A DNA stretch of 53,623 nucleotides from Chloroflexota bacterium. Its GTDB lineage: Bacteria; Chloroflexota; Anaerolineae; Aggregatilineales; Phototrophicaceae. Below are positions 8,298-17,128 of the stretch, one piece after another. Under the pieces are notes generated by a model. The model searched no databases. It saw nothing but the letters and a program-made list of their open reading frames with translations, and had not been told where the DNA came from. Location: contig WTGB01000164.1 in the NCBI GenBank assembly GCA_011523735.1, positions 1-53,623 on the forward strand, in the 5' to 3' direction. Position numbers and translations under genes: made by a program. Positions within the stretch are counted from its first letter, which is position 1. Each line of letters starts with the position of its first letter.

Positions 8298-8513
8298 ATG
8301 TCCGAAGAACGTCAGCAAGGTACTGTCAAATGGTTCAACGCCGAAAAGGGTTATGGTTTCATTTCCCAGGAAAATGGCGATGATCTGTTCGTACATTACT
8401 CAGAAATCCAGGGCTCAGGTTACCGCACGCTCGATGAGGGCGCGCGCGTAGAGTTCGTCGCCGTTGAAGGCCGGCGCGGCATGCAAGCCAGCGCTGTGTC
8501 CGTACTTGAGTAA
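8298..8513 (+). CDS. csp: Cold-shock domain protein (CspA family)
   Basis: A 71-residue single-domain OB-fold protein that binds single-stranded RNA/DNA and acts as an RNA chaperone. Both RNA-binding motifs are intact: RNP1 KGYGFI (about 17-22) and RNP2 LFVHYS (about 30-35), preceded by [11 protein letters not shown]. The length is normal. AGGAGTAGGAA lies 5-15 bases upstream of the ATG, and the 5' leader from the preceding gene is about 250 bases without an ORF, typical for regulated csp transcripts. The gene is monocistronic and ends in a clear terminator. Confidence 0.95.
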   Translation: MSEERQQGTVKWFNAEKGYGFISQENGDDLFVHYSEIQGSGYRTLDEGARVEFVAVEGRRGMQASAVSVLE

Positions 8514-8536
8514 AAGTAGACCCGTCTACAAAAGCC

Positions 8537-8572
8537 AAACCCGCCATAATTGTGGCGGGTTTTCGTTTTTTT
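8537..8572 (+). terminator. Rho-independent terminator of the csp gene
   Basis: A stem of ACCCGCCA (8539-8546) and TGGCGGGT (8553-8560), extended by A/T pairs, is followed by a T-rich tract to 8572. It lies 24 bases after the csp stop codon. Confidence 0.9.
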
Positions 8573-8596
8573 GGCTGTTGTCCAGCGAGAGTGTCG

Positions 8597-11476
8597 TTAT
8601 CGCCGACGCGACTCGACGAACTCCACCGCCGTCAGCAGCGTATTTAAGCCAAGGGTCCGGTCACCGGTCAAATGCAGCCGGATCGCGCGGCGTTGGTGAT
8701 CTTGCAGGGCGCGCAAATCGCCGGCGGCCTGCGCGGCGAATAGCGGGCCGAAACTGTAGTCCATTCCCGGTATGTCCAGGTCGGGCGCGGCATCGGCCGT
8801 CAGTTGCCAGAAGACACCGTTGTTGCCGCCGCCTTTGTGATATTGCCCGGTGCTATGCAGGTAGCGCGGACCATAACCGATGGTGACGGCGCGCTTAGTC
8901 ACATGGCGCAGGCGCCGCTGTATGTGTTCGATCGCGCGTTTTTCAGCGCTGGTCGGCGTGAAGTAGATGAGGAAAGCGAAATAGTCGCCGGCGTTGGTGC
9001 CTGCTATCTGCGCGGCGATCACTTGGGCGGCGTCCGTCCCGTCAAAGCCATGCTGATGGCATAGTTCGCGCAGCGGCTCCAGGGTCGTTTCATCCGCGTA
9101 AAGCTCCAGCCCGGCGCGCCTCATCACCGGCTCGGCGCTTGGGAGGCGGCCGGTCTCTTGATGAGTCTTCAGCAATGCTTTGGTCGCGTCTTTGGCTTCG
9201 GTGACGTTAGGTTCATCAAAGGGATTCACGTTCAGCAGCGCGCCGGCGATGGCGGTAGCGTATTCCCAGCGGAAGAATTCGCCTGCGATGGCGTAGCGAT
9301 CGGCCAAGCGGATGGTCACGCGTGGGTGCCCGGCTTCGCGGAGCGCCCGCACGGCCGCATCTTTCTCAGCGACATCGGCATCGTTATCGACGCGCAGGTA
9401 AATGAAGAGCCGGTCGGTCACATAGTCGTGGGGCATGCCGATGGTGGCGCCGGCCACGGGCAGCGCGCCTTTGCCTTCTTTACCCAGGCTCTCCGCCAAT
9501 AGTTGCTCCGCCCAATTACCAAAACTCGTCAGGGACTCGGTCGTATAAATCGTGATTTTGTCCCGGCCTTCTTTTGCCAGGGCGCCGATGACCGCGCCAA
9601 GCTGCAAACCAGGATGAACGCCCGAGGGGATGCTTTCGCGGTTGGCCGCCAGCATGGTATCAGCGCTTGACCAGAGGCGGTCCAGGTCCAAGCCGATCAA
9701 GGCGGCCGGCACCATGCCAAAGTAGCTCAAGGCGCTGTAGCGGCCGCCGATATCGGAGGGATTGATAAAGACATCGCGGACTCCCGCTTTCCGCGCGATA
9801 TGCTCCAGGCGGGATCCGGCATCGGTGATGACGATAAATTGATCGCCGGCGCCGCCCGTCTTCTCCCAGAAATAGTGGTCAAGCGCCAAGGTCTCGATGG
9901 TGCCGCCGGATTTGCTGGCGACGATGAAGAGGGTATCTTCCAGCGAAATGGCGTCTTCGACCTGTCGGATCCGCGCCGGGTCAGTGCTATCGAGCACGAT
10001 GAGCCTGGGGAAACCCGCTTGCGGACCCAAAGTGTCAGCCAGCACTTCCGGCGCCAATGAGCTGCCACCCATGCCGAGCAGCACTACGTGTTTGAAGCGT
10101 CCCGCGCGCATCCCCTCTTGCAGCGTGCCCAAGCGGTCGCGATCGATAGTCCGGTCATAATCGAGCCAGCCGAGACGATTGACGATCTTCTCTATGGTGG
10201 GTCCGTGGCTTTTCCACAAGCTGCCGTCTTTGTTCCAAAGGCGCGGGTTGGCGAAGTTGGCGTCCAACTGGGCGACGGCTTTATCCACCGCGCCATGATA
10301 GATGCCCAGCGCCAGTTTGCTGCGCTCCATGATGCCGCTGCGCAAGAGGGTGCGCTTGGCGGCCACTTGTGAGATCAGGGTTTCGAAAGCTTCGATAAAG
10401 GCATCAACGCCATCATCTTGCAAGCGCGCCGTGACCTGGCCCAGGTCGATACCGACTTCCGCGAGGCGATCCATTACTTCCTCTGGCGGCAGGAAGGCGG
10501 CGGATTCTTGCGTGAGCGTCTCGGCGACGACGCCGTGATCTTTGAAGGCGGCGAGGGTCGCCGGCGGCAGCGTATTGACCGTGTGCGGACCGATCAGATT
10601 ATCGACATAGAGCGTATCGGAGTAAGCGGGATTCTTGGCGCCGGTGGAAGCCCAAAGCGGGCGTTGAGGTTGGGCGCCGCCTGCGCGCAAGTCTTCAAAG
10701 CGTTCGCCTTCAAATATGCGCTGAAACGAGCGGTAAGCCAGCTTGGCATTGGCGATCGCCGTTTGACCCAGGAGCTTGCTATTGGCGGTGATGCGCGCGG
10801 TATCCTGCTGCACTTGCGCCGCGTGGATATTATTCTCGAGGATTTGATCGACCATCACATCAATGCGGCTGAGGAAGAAGCTCGCTACCGACGCCACGCG
10901 GGTGATGTCCTCGCCGGCGGCCGTGCGCTTTTCCAAGCCGCGGATGAAGGCTTCCGCCACTTGCTCATAATTGTTGATGGCGAAGATCAGCGTGACATTG
11001 ACATTGATGCCGGCGGCGATGGCAGCTTCGATGGCGGGGATGCCTTCGGGCGTGGCCGGGATCTTGATCATCAGGTTGGGACGGTCGACTGTATTGAAGA
11101 GGCGCTTGGCTTCGTCGATGGTGCCCTGCGTATCGCGGGCGAGCAGTGGCGATACCTCCAGGCTGACGTAGCCATCGCCGCCCTCGCTGCGGTCATAGAT
11201 GGGGCGGAACAGATCGGTGGCGTTCTGAATGTCCTCGATCGCCAGCGATTCGTAGATATCCGGCGCTTCCAGGTCGAGCATGGTCAAGATGTCATCATCG
11301 TAGGTATCGGAATCACCGATGGCCTTTTGGAAGATTGATGGGTTGGAGGTGACGCCGAGGACGCCTTCTTCATTGATGCGGCGCTGCAAGTCGCCGTTTT
11401 CCAGGTCATCGCGGTGGATGTAATCGAGCCAGGCGCTCTGGCCGAGCTTCTGAATTTCCAGCAGAGGATTGCTCAT
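8597..11476 (-). CDS. tal-pgi: Bifunctional transaldolase / phosphoglucose isomerase
   Basis: A 959-residue fusion linking the pentose phosphate pathway with glycolysis in the cytosol. Residues 1-370 are transaldolase: GVTSNPSIFQKAI (about 41-53), DGYVSLEVSP (101-110) and the Schiff-base Lys138 in LMIKIPATPEG. Residues from about 390 are glucose-6-phosphate isomerase: LGMGGSSLAPEV, the phosphate-binding SKSGGTIET and a C-terminal helical region. The fusion is common in Chloroflexi and some other phyla. ATG 11476 opens the usual MSNPLLEIQKLGQSAWLDYI start with GGAAGGTGG upstream; a longer frame to 11512 is less likely. It is probably transcribed alone. Confidence 0.95.
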   Translation of the reverse strand: MSNPLLEIQKLGQSAWLDYIHRDDLENGDLQRRINEEGVLGVTSNPSIFQKAIGDSDTYDDDILTMLDLEAPDIYESLAIEDIQNATDLFRPIYDRSEGGDGYVSLEVSPLLARDTQGTIDEAKRLFNTVDRPNLMIKIPATPEGIPAIEAAIAAGINVNVTLIFAINNYEQVAEAFIRGLEKRTAAGEDITRVASVASFFLSRIDVMVDQILENNIHAAQVQQDTARITANSKLLGQTAIANAKLAYRSFQRIFEGERFEDLRAGGAQPQRPLWASTGAKNPAYSDTLYVDNLIGPHTVNTLPPATLAAFKDHGVVAETLTQESAAFLPPEEVMDRLAEVGIDLGQVTARLQDDGVDAFIEAFETLISQVAAKRTLLRSGIMERSKLALGIYHGAVDKAVAQLDANFANPRLWNKDGSLWKSHGPTIEKIVNRLGWLDYDRTIDRDRLGTLQEGMRAGRFKHVVLLGMGGSSLAPEVLADTLGPQAGFPRLIVLDSTDPARIRQVEDAISLEDTLFIVASKSGGTIETLALDHYFWEKTGGAGDQFIVITDAGSRLEHIARKAGVRDVFINPSDIGGRYSALSYFGMVPAALIGLDLDRLWSSADTMLAANRESIPSGVHPGLQLGAVIGALAKEGRDKITIYTTESLTSFGNWAEQLLAESLGKEGKGALPVAGATIGMPHDYVTDRLFIYLRVDNDADVAEKDAAVRALREAGHPRVTIRLADRYAIAGEFFRWEYATAIAGALLNVNPFDEPNVTEAKDATKALLKTHQETGRLPSAEPVMRRAGLELYADETTLEPLRELCHQHGFDGTDAAQVIAAQIAGTNAGDYFAFLIYFTPTSAEKRAIEHIQRRLRHVTKRAVTIGYGPRYLHSTGQYHKGGGNNGVFWQLTADAAPDLDIPGMDYSFGPLFAAQAAGDLRALQDHQRRAIRLHLTGDRTLGLNTLLTAVEFVESRRR

Positions 11477-11582
11477 GGGGCGACCACCTTCCGCATGTGT
11501 CATATCCTTCAAGAATGCCGTAATTCTAGCAGGCGCGGGGGTGGCTGGCTAGGATGCTGTACAGGGCAATAGTTAGGGCAGC

Positions 11583-12974
11583 CTAGCCGCCTTGTCGTTC
11601 CATCCGGCGGATCGATATGAGCACGAGCAGCGCGGTGACAGAAAGGTAGCTCAGCGTCAACAGCACCCAAGGCGAGAGGATGGGAATGGAGGCGCCGTTG
11701 CTGGACAGGGTAACGCGCATGGTGATGAGTTGCTGATGATCGATCAGCATCTGCTGGGAGCGCAGCGTCGCCATGATGGGGTTGAGCCCGGTGACGATCA
11801 TATCGGCGTAGATCGTCGCCGCTTCGACGGCGGGGCTGTCGCTGACGTTCGCCGCGATATTATTGACCACATTACCATAAGCGTTTTGGAACAGGATCGC
11901 CGCCACTACCGGCAAGCCAACGGTGATGATGATGGCGACCGTGTAGGAGCGGATAGTGGCCGCGAGCGTGCGCTCGGTGATGGAGGAGAAGAACATGCCG
12001 AAGGCGCCCAGCGTGATGGCGGATACCAGCAATACCAGCAGCGCCAGAATCAGCTCCTGCTCGCTGACGCCGCCGAAGAGGAAGGCGATGCTTTGCAGCG
12101 GAATGGCGGAGAGCAGCAGGAGCACGATATAACCCAGAGCCGATTGCATCTTGCCGACGACAAAAGTCGCTTTGGTGATGAGCGTGGTTTGCAGCAGGTC
12201 ATAGGTCTTGCGTTCGCGCTCGGTGGTGATAGCGCCGGCGGTGAGCGCGGGCACGATAAAGATGATGAGCATCAATTCGATGAAGAGCACGCCGATGAAA
12301 AGCTGCCGTCCCAATTCGCCGGTGACGACCACGCCGCCACGAGGCATTTGCAGCAGGTAGAGCAGAATGGTGAAGAAGCTCATCAGTGTCAGGAAGATCG
12401 TGATGATGGCGAAGCCGCGAACCCCGCGCATCCGGCCGCGCAATTCCTTGACCATGACGGGATTGAGCCGGAAAGCCTTCAGGTCGCTGATAGTCATAAT
12501 ACCGACCGTCAACAGGGGGGCGATCGCCAAAAGCGCCGGCAGAAAGCCAAAAACGAGCAGCGCCGCCAGATTGACCGCAGTCAAGAGCCAGGCGGTGAAG
12601 ACGGTCCAAAGTTCTTGCGCCAGTATGACGACCGACAGCACAAGCAGTACCGCCATATTTGCAAAAATGCCGGCGATAATCAGCAGGGCGGCGGCATCGG
12701 CGTTGATGGTGAAGCTGTTCAGCAACGCGGCTTGCAGGGCGTCAAAGAGCGCAGGGTCGACATTGCCGGCGTGGGCGGACAGGATTATCGCCGCGATGCC
12801 AGCGATCGCATTGATGACCGCACCCCAGAACATGATGAGGGAGCTGCGCCGAATCAAGCGTTCGCGCGGCGTCATCAATTCGGGCGGAACGCGGTCCCAG
12901 GCGGCCGTCTCCGGCACGTTGTCGCCGAAGAGGTCGGCGATGAGTTTGCGGAGGTTTTTCAGCGTGTCGATCAT
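11583..12974 (-). CDS. ABC-2 type transporter permease
   Basis: A 463-residue membrane protein with an N-terminal cytoplasmic segment (1-45), two helices (about 46-66 and 97-120), a further pair at about 123-165, and a C-terminal ABC-2 domain. The sequence NPVMVKELRGRMRGVRGF (about 172-189), just before a helix, and GAITTERERKTYDLL (about 245-259) are characteristic of ABC-2 permeases. No ATPase gene is adjacent, so the partner must be encoded elsewhere. The substrate cannot be inferred. It is likely the only gene of its transcript. Confidence 0.8.
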   Translation of the reverse strand: MIDTLKNLRKLIADLFGDNVPETAAWDRVPPELMTPRERLIRRSSLIMFWGAVINAIAGIAAIILSAHAGNVDPALFDALQAALLNSFTINADAAALLIIAGIFANMAVLLVLSVVILAQELWTVFTAWLLTAVNLAALLVFGFLPALLAIAPLLTVGIMTISDLKAFRLNPVMVKELRGRMRGVRGFAIITIFLTLMSFFTILLYLLQMPRGGVVVTGELGRQLFIGVLFIELMLIIFIVPALTAGAITTERERKTYDLLQTTLITKATFVVGKMQSALGYIVLLLLSAIPLQSIAFLFGGVSEQELILALLVLLVSAITLGAFGMFFSSITERTLAATIRSYTVAIIITVGLPVVAAILFQNAYGNVVNNIAANVSDSPAVEAATIYADMIVTGLNPIMATLRSQQMLIDHQQLITMRVTLSSNGASIPILSPWVLLTLSYLSVTALLVLISIRRMERQGG

Positions 12975-13078
12975 GACTCAGGTTGGTCATCCCAAATTGG
13001 CTGATAACTTAGGATAACAGCCATCGCGCTAGCATAACCAGCGGGAAATCTGTGGGACTCTGTATTGTCCACGTAACA

Positions 13079-13960
13079 TCAGAATGTGAGCTGTACCTTG
13101 AGCGGCATGTTCTCGGGCTTGACTGCTGGCGAGAAACTTTCAATCACGGGCGGAATTCGCAGCCGCTCATCCTCATACAGGCCCGCCCATTCCTGCGAAC
13201 GCGATTCATCCAGGGTGGCGCGAGCGAGTTCATCGAGGAAGATCTTGTCCTCATCAGACAAGTCTAACGATTTTTCGACCAGGCCCCAGGAATCCCAACA
13301 TAACATTTCCAGCCGGTTAAGCGCTGCCAGGTCCAGCAGCATTTCGGTAACGATAAACTCCCAGCCGTGTAGCGGCGAATTGGGACCCAAGCCAAAGCGA
13401 TCGGGATCGGCTGCGCCGTTGCGACACATCAGCCAGCCCGCACCGCCACGCAGGAATTGATCGTCTGGCACATCGAGAGGATCAAAGCGGATGTTGAAGT
13501 GCTCAATGACCGCTGGGCTTAGTTCGCTATCCACGCCCACCCAGCGCCTGCCATTCCAATATTCGAGAATGACATGATCGTTGTAATATCCGGCAGCAAA
13601 ATACGTTCCAGTGCCGTATCGAGCCCGCGCTGGAATGCCCTTGTGGCGCAAGATGGAGACGACGAGCACAGTGATATCGCGACAGCATCCCACCAGCCGC
13701 TTCTCCACTGAGCGGGTTTCTGTCAGCGGGCGGTCATCAAGCTCGAGGATGCGTTTGAGCATCGTAGTCATATAGCGGCAGTCGATCTCGGACATGCGCT
13801 CGGGCGTCGGGTGATGTACTGGCGCGGCATAATGCACGATTAGCCCTTGCGCGGCTCGGCAGATCCCGGCGATATCATCGGGCAGCGGGTCGTAGAGACC
13901 GGCGCAATCCCCCGGATCAGTGATGGGACTTTGCTGACAGTAATAGTCTAGCGGCAGCAA
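13079..13960 (-). CDS. Transglutaminase-like domain protein
   Basis: A 293-residue protein with a cysteine-protease-like transglutaminase core. The catalytic Cys is in GCCRDITVLVVSILRHKGIPAR (Cys92/Cys93), the His in YYNDHVILEYW (His129) and the Asp in WVGVDSEL (Asp144), in the normal order and spacing. It has no signal peptide. The start is TTG 13960, which directly follows an in-frame stop, with AGAGG about 9 bases upstream; there is no alternative ATG before the conserved region. Bacterial members act as proteases or amidases on unknown substrates. The C-terminal half (about 190-293) is unlike known domains that I can name. Confidence 0.75.
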   Translation of the reverse strand: MLPLDYYCQQSPITDPGDCAGLYDPLPDDIAGICRAAQGLIVHYAAPVHHPTPERMSEIDCRYMTTMLKRILELDDRPLTETRSVEKRLVGCCRDITVLVVSILRHKGIPARARYGTGTYFAAGYYNDHVILEYWNGRRWVGVDSELSPAVIEHFNIRFDPLDVPDDQFLRGGAGWLMCRNGAADPDRFGLGPNSPLHGWEFIVTEMLLDLAALNRLEMLCWDSWGLVEKSLDLSDEDKIFLDELARATLDESRSQEWAGLYEDERLRIPPVIESFSPAVKPENMPLKVQLTF

Positions 13961-14038
13961 TTAAATATGCCTCTCGGTTTGCAGACGGCAGATGGGATTA
14001 TAGCAGATAGTTAGCTGCCCGCCGGGCAGTTGCTTTGG

Positions 14039-14445
14039 CTAGGTTCGCCAAACATCGAAGATACCTTGCGAACGATAGAAACAAACATTGAACTCCATCA
14101 AGAAATGGTTTGCCCGAAGAGAATGGGCGCGGCGTCCGAATTCGCCCAAGCGAAAAGAAGCGGGACATCTAGGCCATCTGCAATTTCGGGGTTGTGCGCG
14201 TTGACGGCAAGACCTCGACATTCAATCCCCGAGAGGGCTCCCGCCAGGTATCCTAGTTCTTGTTGCTCTTCCCAAACAGCACCCAATGCCAAGCCAATGT
14301 GATGAGGCAGGACATTAACTGTTGATGCCGTATCAATGATTCCGGCTATCTGCACCGATCTAGATCCATTGTCAGTTCCAGCGGTAATACTGGCATGAAA
14401 CTCCCGTGACCACGTTCCGTTGCCGTGAAGCCAAAGCGGGTCATT
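14039..14445 (-). pseudogene. Retropepsin-like aspartic protease, decayed
   Basis: Reading from about 14445, the frame gives DPLWLHGNGTWSREFHAS and then IIDTASTVNVLPHHIGLALG, which matches bacterial retropepsin-like proteases where the motif is normally DTGA/DTGS. It continues to VPLLFAWA and PILFGQ, then a one-base deletion near 14098-14110 moves the remaining conserved end (FLMEFNVCFYRSQGIFDVWRT) into another frame, ending at 14039. In addition no ATG/GTG/TTG start is available before the catalytic motif, only CTG 14451, and the catalytic Gly is replaced by Ala. Three independent defects make this a pseudogene. It follows and overlaps the small gene at 14444. Confidence 0.7.
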
Positions 14446-14650
14446 ATTCAGTTTCTATGTGACTTGTCATATTATCAGACCGCGCCATCTCTTGAAGCGC
14501 CTCCGCGAGTTCGTGATTCTGCCGAACATTGATCGCATCAAATGGGTTTATTTTGAGTTCGGGATCCTGGAGAAGCGCAAAAAAAAGCTCCCGCCTCTCA
14601 TCCAAAGGAAGTGACATGACTTTTTGCATCAGTTCGTGCGCAACCATCAT
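14444..14650 (-). CDS. Small hypothetical protein, addiction-module-component-like
   Basis: A 68-residue protein with a short helical pattern MQKVMSLPLDERRELFFALLQDP near the start, similar in style to the small proteins annotated as putative addiction-module components. GAAGGA lies about 8 bases before ATG 14650, supporting translation. It directly precedes, and overlaps the remnant of, the retropepsin-like gene, so it was probably the first gene of a two-gene unit. The function is unknown. Confidence 0.55.
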   Translation of the reverse strand: MMVAHELMQKVMSLPLDERRELFFALLQDPELKINPFDAINVRQNHELAEALQEMARSDNMTSHIETE

Positions 14651-14802
14651 TCAGTCCTTCTCATCTAGACTCGAGTCCCTTCGCTGGAATACGACTTGGA
14701 CATTTTAGGCAAATCCATTCAGCAGGCATGCGACAAAGGCAATCAAGATTATACTTTAACTTTCGGTTGGCAGCAGCGCTCAATCACCCTCCCACAAGCG
14801 CG

Positions 14803-15897
14803 TTACAGCAACATCTCCCGCCGGCGCTGCAATTCAGCGATGACCGTCCGATCGGCTTTGCCGAAGCTGTATTGACCCAGTTGCGTTTCAGTCACCCAAG
14901 CCCAGTCTAGCACGCCAATCGCTTGCGGCTCGCCATAGGGCGGCAGCGCGCCCAGATAGCGGCATTCAAAGGCGTGCAGCGTGATCTTGAAATGGGTGAA
15001 GGCATGGTCTACGACCGCGAACAGGGAGCCGACCTCCACTTCAATGGCGAGTTCCTCGCGCAATTCCCGGCGCAGGCATTGGGCGAGGTTCTCCCGCCCC
15101 TCGACTTTGCCGCCGGGGAACTCCCACAGGCCGCCCAACAAACCATTCAGCGGACGCTGCGCGATAAGCAAACGCCCCTGTCCATCGCGGATTAAACCGG
15201 CGGTGACAGCATAATGGGGCTTGGGTCCCCGCTTCCTGCGCACGGGTCGCTCGGCAACCGTGCCGCGGGCAAATGCGCGACAGCGGGACCGCAGCGGGCA
15301 AGCCTCGCAGAGCGGATTTTTTGGCTTGCAGACTTTTTGTCCCAGCTCCATCAGCGCCTGATTGTATTCGCCAGCGCCCTCAGCCGGCAGCCACTTGGCG
15401 GCGATTGACCACAGTTTCTTTTGGGTCGCGCTCGATGTGATATCGTCGTCCAGGTCGAGCAAGCGGGTGAAAAGGCGCGTCACGTTGGCATCCAGCACCG
15501 GCGCCGGACGGTCAAAGGCGATACTGGCGATTGCGCCAGCGGTGTAGGGGCCGATTCCGGGCAGCTTCAGCAGATCACGAACCGCGCTGGGTATGGCGCC
15601 TCCGTGCTCAGCGACAATGATGCGGGCGGCGCGATGCAGGTTGCGCGCACGGCTGTAATAGCCCAAGCCTTCCCAGAGCTTCAGCACATCATCGAGGGGC
15701 GCCCCCGCCAGGTCAGCGATCGTGGGATAGGCGTCAATGAAGCGCCGATAGTAGGGAATTACCGTCTCCACCTGTGTCTGCTGCAGCATCACCTCGGAGA
15801 GCCAAACGCGATAGGGGTTGGGGGCGCGCCGCCAGGGAAGATCCGCAGGACTGGTTCGATACCAGCGGAGCAGCGCTTTGATAAAGGACGGCGACAT
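14803..15897 (-). CDS. mutY: A/G-specific adenine DNA glycosylase
   Basis: A 364-residue base-excision-repair enzyme that removes adenine mispaired with 8-oxoguanine. The catalytic Glu is in WLSEVMLQQTQVETV (about 33-47), the helix-hairpin-helix with catalytic Asp in LPGIGPYTAGAIASIAF...VLDANV (about 112-140), and the [4Fe-4S] cluster in CKPKNPLCEACPLRSRC (C-X6-C-X2-C-X5-C, about 190-206). The C-terminal NUDIX-like domain carries GGKVEGRENLAQCLRRELREEL, near-canonical. ATG 15897 lies 4 bases after the stop of the upstream acidic protein gene, indicating translational coupling. A longer frame to 15933 overlaps that gene and is less likely. Confidence 0.95.
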   Translation of the reverse strand: MSPSFIKALLRWYRTSPADLPWRRAPNPYRVWLSEVMLQQTQVETVIPYYRRFIDAYPTIADLAGAPLDDVLKLWEGLGYYSRARNLHRAARIIVAEHGGAIPSAVRDLLKLPGIGPYTAGAIASIAFDRPAPVLDANVTRLFTRLLDLDDDITSSATQKKLWSIAAKWLPAEGAGEYNQALMELGQKVCKPKNPLCEACPLRSRCRAFARGTVAERPVRRKRGPKPHYAVTAGLIRDGQGRLLIAQRPLNGLLGGLWEFPGGKVEGRENLAQCLRRELREELAIEVEVGSLFAVVDHAFTHFKITLHAFECRYLGALPPYGEPQAIGVLDWAWVTETQLGQYSFGKADRTVIAELQRRREMLL

Positions 15898-15901
15898 CTT
15901 G

Positions 15902-17089
15902 TTATAACAAAGAGAGGGCGTGGCGGTACACATTCAGCGCCGCGTCAAGATGACCCTGCCGCATCAAGGCGTCGCCCAGCACGCGATGCACCGAAGGATT
16001 GCCGCGATACTTCTTCTGCGCGATCAAACCGCGCATGTCGTGCACGACCCATTGCAAGCCCGCGGTTGTGCCCAGCAGCGTCTCATAGTCGAGCAGCGCA
16101 TCCGCGAGATTCTCCGCCTTGACCTTGTCCCGCGCGGAAAAGATGGCAGCCTTAAGCCCGGGCGGCGGCGGTTTGCCCGGCTTTATCGGCGCTGGTTGGT
16201 CAGCCGGGGGACCGGGTGTAGTGATCGTGCGGAGGCGATCGGCGTACCAGGTTTCCAAGTCAGCTTCACGCTCCTGGATGAGGAAAGCTCTGGTCAAGCT
16301 GTCGGCGCGATCGGCGGGAGCGACAGGAGCCGTCTCTTCGATCTCGGGCGCATCAGCTGGCTGGGAATCCGGCACTGGCGCCATCGATTGCGTACTGTGC
16401 TGTTCCGCCTCGCGGTCTTCCAGGTCCCGCAAAGATTCGAGAAAACTCGGCGAGCCGTCGGCGCTCAGCGAAAACAAACTTTCGTCTTCCAGGTCGTCGA
16501 GCGTTTCGTCGTCCTCCCAGGTTTCATCGAAGTCTTCCGGGTAATCCAGCTCATTAGGGGACCCGCCCGAATGCGAGGCGGACAGGCCGTTGGTATCAAG
16601 CTCGTTCAGCCAATCGAGCGGATCATCCCCATCATCTCCGCTGGGCAAATTATGCGGGTTGCCCGCCGACTGCGCCTCGGCATGGAAGTTCTTGAAGTCG
16701 GGCAATTTATCGGCGTTTTGCGCGGCGATGATCTCATCAAGCCAATCCAGCGCGGCAGTTGGCGCCGTATCATCGTCATCAAATAAGCTCAGGTCGACAG
16801 GAGGATCGACATCGCCCGGTCCCAGACCGGCATCCGCCACAAAACCCTCGCCGGCTGCTGTTGTCACCGCCCCGGGCACAGTGTCATCCAGCCAGTCCGA
16901 CCATTCATCGTCTTCAGCCAGAGCTTCTGCGTCAGTCGCCTCCGGATCGTCCCTATACTCGTCGATGAATTCGGAGGCGGCCGCGCCGTGGCGCTTGGCT
17001 AGCTGCTCCAGCCACTCGATGAGTTCTTCCTGGGACATGGAATCAAAATCGGGCAATTCAGGGTCTTCAAACATCGGCGCGTCTCTCAT
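15902..17089 (-). CDS. Acidic WL-motif protein with C-terminal TPR-like helices
   Basis: A 395-residue, strongly acidic protein of unknown function. The N-terminal 270 residues are low in order-promoting residues and carry short repeated motifs centred on Trp-Leu flanked by Asp/Glu: EEWLE-like at the start (IEWLEQL), SDWLDDT, LDWLDEI and LDWLNEL. Residues about 275-300 are Pro/Lys-rich, and the last 90 (LADALLDYETLLG to GDALMRQGHLDAALNVYRHALSLL) look like TPR-type helical pairs. It is downstream of the larger protein at 17129, which has the same motifs, and upstream of mutY in one transcript. ATG 17074 is an alternative start. It may be an adaptor; no enzymatic motif is visible. Confidence 0.7.
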   Translation of the reverse strand: MRDAPMFEDPELPDFDSMSQEELIEWLEQLAKRHGAAASEFIDEYRDDPEATDAEALAEDDEWSDWLDDTVPGAVTTAAGEGFVADAGLGPGDVDPPVDLSLFDDDDTAPTAALDWLDEIIAAQNADKLPDFKNFHAEAQSAGNPHNLPSGDDGDDPLDWLNELDTNGLSASHSGGSPNELDYPEDFDETWEDDETLDDLEDESLFSLSADGSPSFLESLRDLEDREAEQHSTQSMAPVPDSQPADAPEIEETAPVAPADRADSLTRAFLIQEREADLETWYADRLRTITTPGPPADQPAPIKPGKPPPPGLKAAIFSARDKVKAENLADALLDYETLLGTTAGLQWVVHDMRGLIAQKKYRGNPSVHRVLGDALMRQGHLDAALNVYRHALSLL

Positions 17090-17128
17090 GCGGCCAGGAG
17101 TGATCGAGTTTCGGGAAAAGGATACAGA

